From Suillus spraguei (Eukaryota; Basidiomycota; Agaricomycetes; Boletales; Suillaceae), in assembly GCA_016800925.1 (NCBI GenBank), contig JABCPU010000578.1, positions 1 to 37,416 on the forward strand: a DNA stretch of 37,416 nucleotides, in the 5' to 3' direction. Numbering within the stretch: the first letter of the stretch is position 1; each line of letters begins with the position of its first letter. The notes under the pieces were generated by a model that worked only from the letters and a program-made list of their open reading frames with translations, was not told the origin of the DNA and did no database searches. Made by a program: the position numbers and the translations under genes. Positions 1 through 9,793 of the stretch are shown in pieces.

Positions 1-1000
1 ATGGGAGTTTGAGTCTAAGATTAGCGGCAGATAGCCAACCTTATCTCTGATTTTCCATGGAGTGTACTTTTCTCCTCGGGATCGTTCAGCCATTGTTTGC
101 ATTGCAATGTTATGGCAGGCGATCGCTTCTTCTCTTATTTTCTGCAGAGATCGTACTCGATCTTCTGCCGCAGGGACAGGTGAGTCGGAGGTTAGATGAG
201 GGATAGCACATGGTTCGTATCCCATCATCAGATAGAAGGGTGATGCATTCCTTGCATCATGTTTTCGATGGTTATGGACAAATTCAGCGATTGGTAGATG
301 TTCTACCCAATTTTCAGGGTTGTTGCGGCAATAGATGCGTAGATATGTTTCAAGTTCTTGATTAAGCCTTTCTGTTTGACCATCAGTCTGAGGGTGATAA
401 GCCGTAGATGGAGCGATGACGTAGTCAAGAAGGCGGGTGGGCTCTTTAGAGAAGCGAGATAGGAATTGCGGGCCTCGATCCGAAATGACTTTGTCATGGA
501 GTCCAAATCGACGGTAAACGTGTTTCAAGAGTAGTTTAGCAATGCCTTCGGAAGTGACGGTTTTCAAACAAGGATAATAATTACCCCCTTCATAAGGCCA
601 TGGTCTACCATGACCATGATACTGTCAAAGCCCCCAGAGACAGGGAGGTCAGTGATAAGATCGACAGAGACTTGGGAAAAAGGTCGAGTTGCAGATGAGT
701 GGATCGGGGCAAGTGGAGGTCGAACAGGATGCGTATCCACTTTCATTTGCTGACAAAGGGTGCAACCCTCAACGTATTTCCGGATATAAGAACCCATAGC
801 GGGCCACCAGGCTTCCCATTTGACGAGTTCTTCAGTTTTGAATCTACCAGGATGTCCCGCGGTAGGATAATCATGATAGTGCTTCAGGATTGCGGGACGA
901 TGCACCGGTGGAATGTAGGCACGGTTTTTAAAATAGAGGATGTTCTCCTCAATCTTCCAGTGGAGAGTGCCGACTTCATAGGAGGGAGACACATGCCATC
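1..1000 (-). pseudogene. Ty3/gypsy integrase, incomplete at window edge and frameshifted
   Basis: The segment 564-992 carries an HHCC zinc-binding region (HYHDYPTAGHPG...CTLCQQ) and the first catalytic Asp in SVDLITDLP. Around 570-600 the frame changes. The second part (about 1-560) gives VISDRGPQF (second Asp), a YHPQTDGQTERLNQ motif and the catalytic Glu in QELETY. The reading continues through PFYLMMGYEP to base 1. The region between RNase H and integrase (about 1000-1120) is degenerate. Confidence 0.9.
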
Positions 1001-1120
1001 AAGGGCATCGGACGCTGTTTTGAAGATAGGGTCGTCGAGGGGGTCAGAGGAGGATAACACATCCTTTAGGTCGGTGTCGATAAGACGAACGAATAGAGCG
1101 TCAGGGAGGAGAATCTGATC

Positions 1121-1564
1121 CTAATTGTTGTCTCTTCCGGAGTCATAGTCGGGCCAACGAGATAGTGCATCAGGTACTGCCAATTTAGTACCTGCAACGT
1201 GGTGCAGTTCAATGTCATAAATAGACAAAATTAGTTGCCAACACGCTTGGCGACGGGTAAGCTTCTGTGCACTTCTAAAGTACAGAAGATTCTTGTGGTT
1301 GGTGAATACCAGGACTGGGTGTGGGTTTCCTTCGAGATAATGACGCCATTCATTCAATGCCCTGATCACAGCAAGGAGTTCCCGATCAAAGATCTGGTAG
1401 TTGCGTTCTGCAGGATTCAAAGACTGTGAGAGGTATGCACATAGGTGATAAACACCATTCTCATCAGTCTGCAGGAGAACTCCTCCAGTTGCTACAAGCG
1501 AAGCATCAGTAGCAATGGCAAATTGCCGGGAAGGATCAGGGTTACGGAGTACCGGTTGGGACAT
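1121..1564 (-). pseudogene. Ty3/gypsy RNase H domain
   Basis: This open segment begins PVLRNPDPSRQFAIATDAS (RNase H first Asp, TDAS). It continues with GGVLLQ, YLSQSLNPAERNYQIFDRELLAVI (second acidic residue, DREL) and ends at DALSRWPDY, the usual ADALSR end of gypsy RNase H. It stays in one frame for about 148 codons but is cut off from the RT by two stop codons upstream. Confidence 0.9.
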
Positions 1565-2530
1565 GAAGCATCATTTCAATTCTTCGAAGGTGTCCATACA
1601 TTCGGTTTACCAATCAAAGGCCTTATCTTTCTTTGTTAATTTGATAAGGGGTCAAGCAATGTCAGAATAATGGGAAATGAACGTGCGATAGAAGTTGCAA
1701 AAGCCGAGGAATGACCGAACATCTTTTACAGATTTCGGAATTGGCCATTCAGCGATTCCTTTGGTCTTGGCGGTATCCATAGCAATTTGTCCAGGGCGAA
1801 TTATCATTCCATGGTATTCCACTTCTTCTGCATCGAAGGTGCATTTCTCTGGCTTCAAGAACAGATGTTCTTTTCATATCTTCATCAAAACCTGTCTTGT
1901 CCGTTCACGATGTTCTGCCATAGTTGTAGAGAAAATCAGGATATCGTCCATGTAGATAACCATCCATCCTTCATTGATTTCCTGCTGGAAGGTGCGATTC
2001 ATGTATGCTTGGAAAGTTGCTGGGGAATTGCAAAGGCCAAAGAACATGATGTTCGGTTCAAAGAGGCCGAATTCTGTTGTAAAAGCAGCTTTCCAGTGAT
2101 CATTGGGATGGATGCGAATATTGTTATAGCCAGACCGGATATCCATTTTTGTAAAGAACTGTGCGTTGTGAAGTCGTGCGACAAGGGAGATGGGGAGTGG
2201 GAGTGGATAGGCATTCTTGACCATCCAGTCATTGATGTAATGATAATCTTGACAGGGACGCAATTCTCCACTCTTCTTTCCCACAAAGAAGAAACCACTG
2301 GCTTGGGGTGATTTCGATTCTGAGATGAAACCTTTTGTGATGTTTTCATGATAAATGTTTTGACGGCAGCGCGTTCCTTTTCCAATAGCAGGTAAACCTT
2401 AGACATGCGAGGGATAAAACCGGGTTTAGTATCGATCCGATGATCAATACCGGGGCGTTCAGGGGGTAGTTTGTTTAATCCGTCTTTAGCAAAGACGTCT
2501 GCAAAGTCGTGCAAATAGTCCAGGACCAAT
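1565..2530 (-). pseudogene. Ty3/gypsy reverse transcriptase, frameshifted with stops
   Basis: The RT N-terminus (FADVF...LPPERPGIDHRID) lies at about 2400-2530. It shifts frame near 2345 and continues through GELRPCQDYHYIN, TKMDIRSGYNNIRI (motif A Asp), FGLCNSPATFQ and IYMDDILIFS (the YxDD catalytic box, about 1935-1965). Past an in-frame TGA at 1874-1876 it resumes as LKPEKC...[13 protein letters not shown] (thumb). Two further stops (TAA 1607-1609, TGA 1571-1573) interrupt the link to RNase H. The catalytic core residues are still present, so loss of function is by frame damage and not by loss of the active site. Confidence 0.92.
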
Positions 2531-2698
2531 TCGTCGAAGGATTTCTTTTTCTTTTCCTTCTCATCTGTGGCAAATCCCTGAGCTTTGTTACTGTATTTCA
2601 GAGGAGGAAGGGAGATTGTGGAGTAGTTTGGGAGTTGTTCAAGTGGGAAGTTCCATCATGTGTGAGAGGTGTATCCATGGATACTCCTTCTATGATTC

Positions 2699-3744
2699 TC
2701 ATGCTAACTCCATCGGTATCATATTCCACAAGAAATTCTCCGTCTCCAAGTTCATAAGAGGAAATTCATGTACTTCTGGCGCGTGCCAGACATCTTGCAT
2801 TGTGTTGAATTGGTCATCATCCTCTGTTGGGATCAACGAGGGCATGGGTTCTTCTTCTTCATCAGGGATTTCTTCAATTGAAGTTGAAGGAGTATGTTGA
2901 AGAGTTTTCGGAGGGATGTAGAACTTGGATAGTTTCGGTACATTTGTATCTCGTCCAAGGATTTCTTCTTCCGCTTTTCTTTTCCCATACTTCTGTTCTT
3001 CTATTGGCCGTTGCTCAATAGGTTCTGATCTGGTCCGATATTCGGGCTCAGATTTGTTCTTGCGCTTTTCTACGCGGGGAATTGGTGACACTGCTCGTGG
3101 CAGTTGTACACGGGGAGTAGGGTCTGTAGTACACGGTGTTTGTACTTCCAATTCAGGATCTTTAGGAATAGAAGGGATTATGAGGGGTCTCGGAAGCCGG
3201 GAATATTGCCATTTCTTAGGATGATCATTGAAGGCTGGGGGTAATCCATTCTTCTTCTGATCCATATCCATATCAATTTCGATTTCATCTGATTTCGTAG
3301 TTCGAGGGAGGGTTAATGTTTCAGCAGCCCAGTCTATACTTGGGTTCATTGCGCGTAGCCACGGAATTCCCAAAAGGATTTGATCTCTTCTTCCTAGTTT
3401 AGTGATATTGAATTTTCCATACATGGTTCGTTCATCAATTTTGACCACTAGGAGACAGTAGTGTGTGATTGGTCCTCCTTTGATAAGAGTTCCATCTGCC
3501 ATGGTAACCCGAAACGGTGTTTTGAGTTTTCGTCGTGTGATTTGATGGAGTTTCACAAACTCCTCAAAGATAAACGTTCCTGCTGCGCCCGAATCAATAA
3601 CAGCGGTTGTGTCACGGATTTTAAGCGAGTACGTGAGTGAAGAGTGATAGGGACGCGAAGTTCTTTTCTTTCACCTACAGCACGTACAAGTCTTAGTAAT
3701 ACATTAGGAGAAACATACGTCGAATCTTTGTTTCTCCAATTCAA
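2699..3744 (-). pseudogene. Ty3/gypsy retropepsin-like protease and linker, frameshifted
   Basis: The minus-strand translation at about 3540-3590 contains AVIDSGAAGTF, the active-site D-S/T-G of a retroviral-type aspartic protease. It is followed by the flap region and ILLGIPWL (about 3355-3390), the conserved ILG-x-PWL motif. A frame change near 3640 separates the protease start from the preceding segment, whose residues match in another frame. The roughly 200 codons after the protease (2699-3290) are charged and proline-rich, with no recognisable domain, and look like the variable linker before RT. Confidence 0.82.
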
Positions 3745-3774
3745 AAATCCTCGACAACTCGTCTCACGGTTTCT

Positions 3775-4575
3775 TCATCTTCTTCTTGCCCTTGACTTCG
3801 GCTTGTCGGAGCGGTGTCTTCTTCTTTCTGTCAGGACAGTTATGAATGCGATGTCCTGTCTTCTTGCATCCAAACATTGTCCCTTCTTCATGCATTCGGA
3901 TCTTTCTGTGTCGGAGATTCGATCTACGACCATTGCGTTGGAATCACGATTCGGTGTGTAACATGCATTTCCATAGTTTTTCTTCTTCTGTTGTGGAGCG
4001 TGACATGTCCTCATGGCTTGAAGATGATGATGGGAATTGTCAATAGAAACGCATTGCAGCACAACATCTCGGAATACTTCTGAGACATCTCCTAGTGCAA
4101 AAAGCTTTGTAAGGATGCCCCAATTCAGGCCATCTTGGAAGAATTGGATCTTTGTTGCATCATCAGTGATATGAGCCTTGGATGCAAGTGCCTCGAAGTC
4201 AGCGATGTAGGTATGGAGATCTCCACTTCCTTGTTTGAGGTCCCTGAGTTTTGTGAGTGCGGTTCCTTTGGTATCCACTGGGTTGAAGGCTTCTTCAAAG
4301 CTTTTCATAAAATCCACCATTGTCCCATAACCAAATTTTTGTCCAGAAGTGTCGGTTGATTGAGCGTGGTCAAGGAATTGCTCTTTCCAAGATTTAGCAT
4401 TCTTCTCAGTCATGAAGGATGTTATGAAAATGATCTTCTGTTTGTCGGTGGTATAAAGCTTTTCGTTGATGTTGAAGCACAGATTGCATGACTGGATAAA
4501 TTCGCGAGAGTTGTCGCGGTCTCCATCAAAACTGGTTGGCTGACCGATTTTGTATTCAAATTCTTTGGTCGTCAT
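3775..4575 (-). pseudogene. Ty3/gypsy gag (capsid / nucleocapsid), frameshifted
   Basis: The 266-codon ORF starts at the ATG at 4575. Its central part has the look of a retrotransposon Gag capsid domain (FTEAFNP-like and LRDLKQG-like segments). The C-terminal zinc knuckle is split between frames: a CKKTGHRIHNC tail is present in the next frame around 3830-3865, while the first Cys (KKGQC) is in the ORF frame. The spacing between the first two Cys codons is one base short, so a 1-bp loss at about 3867 throws the nucleocapsid and everything downstream out of frame. The start agrees with that of the neighbouring gag fragment at 4994, which shares an FDGD...TTDK pattern. Confidence 0.85.
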
Positions 4576-4702
4576 ATTGGCGATTCGTCTGGTGAGTTAT
4601 ACTTTCTCGGTGCCTACACACGCTGTCTTGCTGTCCATTAGGGCTTATCAGTGTTCGGGGTCGAAGACTGGATAGTCGACAATCAAATAGACTTTAATCT
4701 TT

Positions 4703-4847
4703 TGTTACGAACTGGGGTGGCATCACCAGCGACAGTGAGAAGACACAGTTGGTCTGCTGGGAAGTTCTACAATGTCCAGAAGAGGACAAGGTGATAGTAC
4801 AAGGAACGCGTTCCGAGTACAATCAAAGGTTCGGCCTCAAAGATCTT
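4703..4847 (-). repeat. Truncated LTR: last about 145 bp of a gypsy LTR
   Basis: The sequence matches the 3' part (element orientation) of the complete LTR at 5115-5600 along its whole length, including the terminal TAACA and the following AAAGATTAAAGTC leader. The match stops at about 4847, where the sequence switches to gag coding sequence of the other copy. Confidence 0.88.
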
Positions 4848-4994
4848 TGACTTGTCAGTTGTATAGGTCTGGTCATTCAGATCAAGATATGCTTTGCATG
4901 CGATGAGAAAGCACTCAGCTTTGTCTTGGTCACCGTCAAAGTTAGGAGGATGTGCAATCTTGATTTCAGTGGGTTTCTGTGTAGTCGTGGACAT
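4848..4994 (-). pseudogene. N-terminal fragment of a second gypsy gag
   Basis: The ATG at 4994 opens about 50 codons that resemble the start of the gag at 4575: both have an FDGD motif followed at the same distance by YTTDK. After KIF the reading runs into LTR sequence of the other copy. This marks the element belonging to the full LTR at 5115-5600, of which only LTR, leader and gag N-terminus remain. Confidence 0.85.
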
Positions 4995-5114
4995 GATGTC
5001 TTCTTCGCTACAATGCCTCTAGTCCAAGTTGTTGTTACTATGCGAGGGCTTTCGTCAATTCAGATCTAGGATCTACGCTCACAGATGTGTGCATTCAGTA
5101 AGACTTTAATCTTT

Positions 5115-5600
5115 TGTTATGAACTGGGGTGGCGTCACCAGTGACAGTGAAAAGACACAGACGGTCTTCTGGGAAGTTCTACAATGTCCAGAAGAGGACA
5201 AGGTGAAAGTACAAGGAATGTGTTCCAAGTACGATCAAGGGTTCAGCCTCAGAGATAAGTCTCAGAGGTTCTATGAGAATAGAGACTAAGAATAAGGAGT
5301 GCTTAGACCTAGAGACGATTCAAGACGACTAAAGATTGGAGGTCTTTAGCAAAGGAGATTCCAAGTAAAACCCAGTAAGATTGAAGTAAGGAATCTACTA
5401 CAAGTACATCGTGTTTATATATGTAGACATAAATGCACGGACCAAGCAACCATGGGAAAGTAACTGTGTATCCTAATAAGGAAGGCATGTATAGTACAAG
5501 CGTGTTGAGACGCATAAGTCACGTGTGAATGTAAGATCAGTTACAAGACAAGTAGACAAGTGAAAGTAGAAAATGAATAGGGGCACATTCGATTGTAACA
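5115..5600 (-). repeat. Complete gypsy LTR (486 bp), 5' LTR of the truncated copy
   Basis: In element orientation it begins TGTTACAATCG and ends GTTCATAACA, giving the 5-bp terminal inverted repeat TGTTA/TAACA with the standard TG...CA ends. A TATA-like motif (TATATAAAC, about 5410-5420) lies inside it, suitable for an LTR promoter. The 120-bp leader between LTR and gag ATG (4995-5114) follows directly. The 5 bp beyond the LTR (TCTGA, 5601-5605) would be the target duplication, but the partner end is not in this window. Confidence 0.87.
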
Positions 5601-6417
5601 TCTGAGAGCTGTTAGATATTATATAGTCAACCCCTGTAAGGTAGTATATAATGCAGAGTAGATATAGATTTCTTAGTCTTACTTCAAGGCTAGTATGCCT
5701 GCACTTTCAGTTTTTATGGTTCTCACACAGTTGGAGACAAGAGTGTAAAGTGGGAAGCTGTTATTACAGGTGAAAATGGGCTCCTTATATACCTTTTGGA
5801 GGCCCTGCTTACTAAGCATGATTCTACACATAGATTGGTAAGAAATCTTCCTATTTAGTGTGTTGAGTCAGCTTATTTTACTAAGTACATTATAAATACA
5901 GTGAATTCTTACAAAGCATGACAAAAGGCTGTTGAGTCATCTCAGGGATTGGTCATGCAAAAGCTGACAAACCAAGCCTTTTGGGTGAGCTTACTCATCC
6001 TTTTTTACTAAGTACATTACAAATAAAATTCAAATCTTACAAAGATCTTACAAAGTATGATAAATCATGACAAAACATGATGAGTCAAGTCTGAAAGTCT
6101 TATAAATCATCAAATTTGAGAATAGAAAGTTCTGGAATAAAATGAAAGGGGATAGAATATGAAGGAACTAAATCAAAGTAAAAAATATAAAAGACAATCA
6201 AAGTGTAAGCAAAATATATGTGAGCAAAAAAAATATAGCTTAGAGATATAGCATGCACTATTGGATCTTTCCTATCACTCCTTCTTATATATTAGCTTGG
6301 TATGAATCTCATACCATGTATGACACCAGGCATTGTCGTCAACTTAGCTCATTATCTTGAATGGCATTGAGGTGACCCAGCTGTTGTGGTAGATATGTTC
6401 TTGTGTGATTGTTCTGA
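5601..6417. other. AT-rich spacer with internal short repeats, no gene seen
   Basis: No coding region could be supported. A direct repeat of about 23 bp (TTTTACTAAGTACATTA followed by T/C and AAATA) occurs near 5876 and again near 6005, and related TACAAAGCATGACAAA-type words recur between 5910 and 6080. The region resembles decayed transposon or LTR sequence but has no recognisable ends. Confidence 0.5.
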
Positions 6418-7470
6418 CACCTTCACTGATATTACCTAACAAGACTTCATTCCGAAAATTAAAGACCATATCCTTTCCCGGTTGCTGGGTTTAGAATATG
6501 ATGGTGACGAATGAGACTTCACAGATGTCGAGCGAAATGAATGTGCTTCATTAATAATCTGAATAGTGTTTTCCAACCTAAGCGCTTCCGAATTAACTAT
6601 ACAATGTATGATGTCCATAGGGATCAAGACACGCTGAGATCTGGACATGGCCCTGCGGTGATGACGTTGTGAGAGAAAGCAGTGTGGGCACTCACCCTTT
6701 TTGGTATGCCCGGGTATTGGGCGCATTTTGTGTTAATGTTCTTCATGTTGGCCCAAACACTCATAACTGCTCACCTCAGTCCATGGAGGTCTTGTGGGTG
6801 CAATGGTTTGGTGTGGTGCCACATTACCGTTGGGGCTTCCCAGAATGCTGCCTCCCAAAAATTGGATTTGTTCATGACTCACCCACTGCCTTCAGGTTTC
6901 TTGACCCATTGCTAGTGATAAGGGCATGCCACCTTATTCCTGCTTTCACTGACCATCGCATGGATCATCTTCTCAGACATGGTCCCTCTCTTGTGAGACT
7001 TCCTGGAGAGGTTGACGTCTGGGCTTCATTTTATGTTAATATGTAAGATTTGTCTTACTTCATACCCATATACTCACCATAACTCATGTAGTTTCACCGA
7101 TAGAGACATGTTTTGTCATTTTGCAGGCATAGGTGTTGGTCATGAAGCTCAATATGACTCCTCAAATATCATCCAACCTGATCATGCAGTAGGGAGCGGA
7201 AGTAGTGGTGTTAGTCATGGAGAAGTCTCTGATGATAATGATCCCAAAGCCAACACAGAGGGGCTTGACAATGCCAATATTGACTTCAGAGGGCCCAAAT
7301 ATCAATGCGATAGCGACCTGGATGATGAACATGATGATATCAACCAGGACGACACAGACAGAAATGAAGATGAAGATGAAGAGATTCCTGAAGATTGTGA
7401 CAGCAATGTAGATGATGTATATGATTATGGCAGTGACTCTGAGGATGAGGGGCCTGCATTCAAATTTTAA
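6418..7470 (+). pseudogene. Plavaka/KDZ-type transposase gene, 3' end, degraded
   Basis: A plus-strand reading gives DFIPKIKDHILSRLLGLEYDGDE at 6436-6510, then (after frame changes) MYDVHRDQD and HPFWYARVLGAFCVNV, followed by RWGF...FLDPLLVIRACHLIPAF (6830-6950) and DRDMFCHFAGIGVGH (about 7100-7145). It ends in a long Asp/Glu-rich tail that stops at 7470. This succession is the conserved C-terminal region of basidiomycete Plavaka (CACTA-related) transposon proteins. Stops (TAA at about 6437, TGA at about 6512) and frameshifts show it is dead. The N-terminal catalytic part is absent upstream. Identification rests on remembered family consensus. Confidence 0.78.
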
Positions 7471-8233
7471 TGGTAATTATGCTCTGTTTATTTGCTAGTA
7501 AGGCACCAAACCTTTGGGTGCACTCTTCACTGGCCACTAGTGGTACTATAATGTATATGAGGAAGTTGAATGAATGATTTATGTTTACTACTAGACTGGG
7601 TAATCTTAGTTGGAAATTCACGCACAATGTTACCACACGTGAGACCCTCTAAGCCATTATATGCTATTATATCTCCTAACCTCCATGATGAACTTGGGCA
7701 GATGGCACTGCACCCTAGAACACATCTGTATCTATCATATAATGGCTATAGCTCATGATAGTCTGTGTGCGGACACTGCAATCATGGTCATTGTTGCAAA
7801 TAAGATATAAACTTTGTGCAGTTTTATGTTTGCCTGATATCACATATCTAATGAGACTATCCAATGCACAGGAATTGATACTGTGAAATCATTTAGACTA
7901 AGAATGGTAGAAATCTAAGCATCTGTTTATCATTTGACCCACCTTTATAATGGCATATCAAGTATGGCATCAAGGCAAAAATTATCAAGGGATGATAATA
8001 CATCAGCAAATCACTTTGCCTCTGTGGGCTCTGTACAGTTCTGTACAGAAGGGACTAAGCTGTGGCCAGCTATTTTTTGGTGGTGGGAAAAAAGGTGTTT
8101 TGCTGATGTATTAAGATAGGCCACAGTCATACTCCACTTGATCATGTGGTGTGACCGAGGCGGTGACATGATGTGATTTTGTGTTACTAACTACGGTTAT
8201 ACAACTCGAATGTTATCGAGGTTGTGCAAAATG
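7471..8233. other. Non-coding stretch between two transposase remnants
   Basis: No reading frame with recognisable content was found. It probably includes the 3' untranslated end of the Plavaka element. A short inverted motif (CTGTACAGTTCTGTACAG, about 8032-8049) is visible. No terminal inverted repeat could be paired. Confidence 0.4.
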
Positions 8234-8590
8234 CTATCCTACTTGATGGCCTCTGTACTTCTTCGATGCCCATGCATCTTGCTTTCCATTCAGTCCCTTG
8301 CCATATGCGTCCATGAAACAACACACTCATGTTGAAAAGCTACAAGTGCTAGTGTGAACAACTTTGGCAAGATATCAAAAAATCAATGCACCGGTGCATG
8401 CTATCGAGAGGTACTGATTCGAGAGCTGAAAGAACATTGCATTCGAGGTCAGTTTGTTTTGATGAGCTGGGATATTGACAATAAACCTGTTTCACATATC
8501 CCCAAAATTGCTCAATGAAATTAAGTTCACAATGAAATTTCAGAAGGAAAAGTACTGAAACTCCTCTCGCTTTGCAGGAGGCTTGAAGAA
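8234..8590 (-). pseudogene. C-terminal fragment of a Tc1/mariner-like DDE transposase
   Basis: The minus strand reads VLFLLKFHCELNFIEQFWG around 8510-8560. This is the xxFLPKFHCELNFIExFWG block that carries the third catalytic acidic residue in DDE transposases common in mushroom genomes. After about 60 further codons with frame changes it reads FMDAYGKGLNGKQDAWASKK and ends KYRGHQVG followed by TAG at 8234-8236, the usual C-terminus of that family. Upstream sequence does not supply the first two catalytic residues, so this is a 5'-truncated relic. Confidence 0.75.
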
Positions 8591-8900
8591 CCCCATTCCA
8601 GTATCATCTCCAGCACCAGTCTTTATATTTAAAACTATAGGAGAAGCTTCTCCTACAGCACTCTGATGCTCCAGTACAGGCTCAATGTCTTCTCTTGGTA
8701 AATTGGTCATCATGGACTCAGGGGAATTGTCCTTGGAAAGACTCGGAGGAGGTTGCTCTACTGGTATTGGCAGCACAAAGGGAGGAGGATCTAGTATTGT
8801 AGTAACTGCTACTCTCTTTTGCTTTTTCTTCTTTGGACTGGATCGCAGAGACTCGGACACAATGAGTTTTGTTGGAGCTTCATAGTATACTATTCTGTTA
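8585..8900 (-). other. Unidentified open frame, possible exon
   Basis: About 100 open codons with a Lys-rich start (SPKKKKQKR) and a Pro/Ser-rich middle (PPPFVLPIPVEQPPPSL). No ATG opens the frame: the upstream reading continues to a possible splice acceptor (ACAG at about 8903). Its 3' end overlaps the transposase remnant in another frame. It could be a late exon of an unrecognised protein or chance open sequence, and nothing supports a function. Confidence 0.25.
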
Positions 8901-8979
8901 GTTCTGTATACTGTTTATGAATGAAAAGTGTATTGAGTTGCACGCAAGTCTCAGACACATTCTGCGAAGTAATACCAAC

Positions 8980-9348
8980 TCAGGTTTTACAGTGAACCCA
9001 CTGACAAATGCATAGTGTACTCCTACAGAAAAATACCTCCTTATATATGCCAGTTAACGCTAAAACCATGCTGCCGACGCCCGGTAATATTGCGCCATTG
9101 ATGCGCCATTGATCCCGAAGATTCCCGATAAGTGTCGAGCTCGTACCTCGACCCCTGATAATCCAACAAAGTGTTCCTACATTCTCTTTGGAGTGAGTAG
9201 TTGACTTAGCCCAGCTTCCCAGGTTTGAAATGTTGAAGAGTTTTCGTTTCGGCATACTATTGAGAGGTAGTGTTAGTTCCGTCAACAGTGGATTCTGAAG
9301 TGGATCACCAAGTAGACTTGGATGACAAAGCACAATATTAATGAGCAT
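8980..9348 (-). other. Unidentified 122-codon ORF
   Basis: An ATG at 9348 opens 122 codons (MLINIVLCHPSLLGDPLQ...). The composition is unremarkable and no domain, signal peptide or membrane segment stands out. It lies between transposon relics and the protease promoter. It may be a chance ORF. Confidence 0.2.
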
Positions 9349-9747
9349 GTCCCGAACATAAGAAAGTCATCTTCACTCTCAATTTGAACTATATTACAAT
9401 TTTAAAACCTAGGCTCTCTGAGTATGTACCTTAGCTAATATTCCTAGGTTCTACTTTAGCGAAAAACGACGATTTGAAGGAGGAGATGCGATTCTGGTAC
9501 TTTTGTCACGAAATGTCACGATCTGATCACATGATCAAGCGAAGTATGACTGCGGCCTATCTTACACGTGTTCGATAGACTGTTGTACTCTATTGCACTA
9601 CCCTACCATGACCAAACAGAATTGATTAGATTTGCAATTTAAGTATTGTCATGCTGAGCTAAGCGGATTTTAGTGATGCTGTCATCGCTTTCTCAAGGGG
9701 GACGTTTGATACGTGGCTAGTACTAAGGTGCTCAACGTTGCCATCGC

Positions 9748-9762
9748 ACATATATAATAGGC
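9748..9762 (+). promoter_or_regulatory. TATA-like box of the aspartic protease gene
   Basis: CACATATATAATAGG lies about 35-45 bp upstream of the ATG at 9794, followed by a pyrimidine-rich start region (TTTCTAGTCCACT). Spacing suits a short fungal 5' leader. Confidence 0.5.
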
Positions 9763-9793
9763 CACTGGGTATGATATTACTTTCTAGTCCACT

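Larger units (their letters stand above)
1..4847 (-). mobile_element. Ty3/gypsy LTR retrotransposon, decayed; 3' end lies outside the window
   Basis: Reading leftwards from about 4847, the element shows a truncated 5' LTR end, leader, gag, protease, reverse transcriptase, RNase H and integrase, the Ty3/gypsy domain order. The integrase still runs at base 1, so any chromodomain and the 3' LTR lie outside. The reading frame is broken repeatedly: a 1-bp loss in the gag zinc knuckle, shifts near 3640, 2345 and 590, and in-frame stops at 1874-1876, 1607-1609 and 1571-1573. The element is therefore a non-autonomous relic. It lacks most of its 5' LTR because it is joined to a second copy at about 4848. 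Confidence 0.93.

Noticed and set aside
699..1118. 139-codon plus-strand ORF and other plus ORFs at 1787-2311 and 2925-3224
   Set aside because: They are antisense to recognised gypsy integrase, RT and linker coding sequence.
6436..6726. 96-codon minus-strand ORF with CPHC
   Set aside because: It is antisense to the Plavaka remnant, whose plus-strand reading matches a known family.
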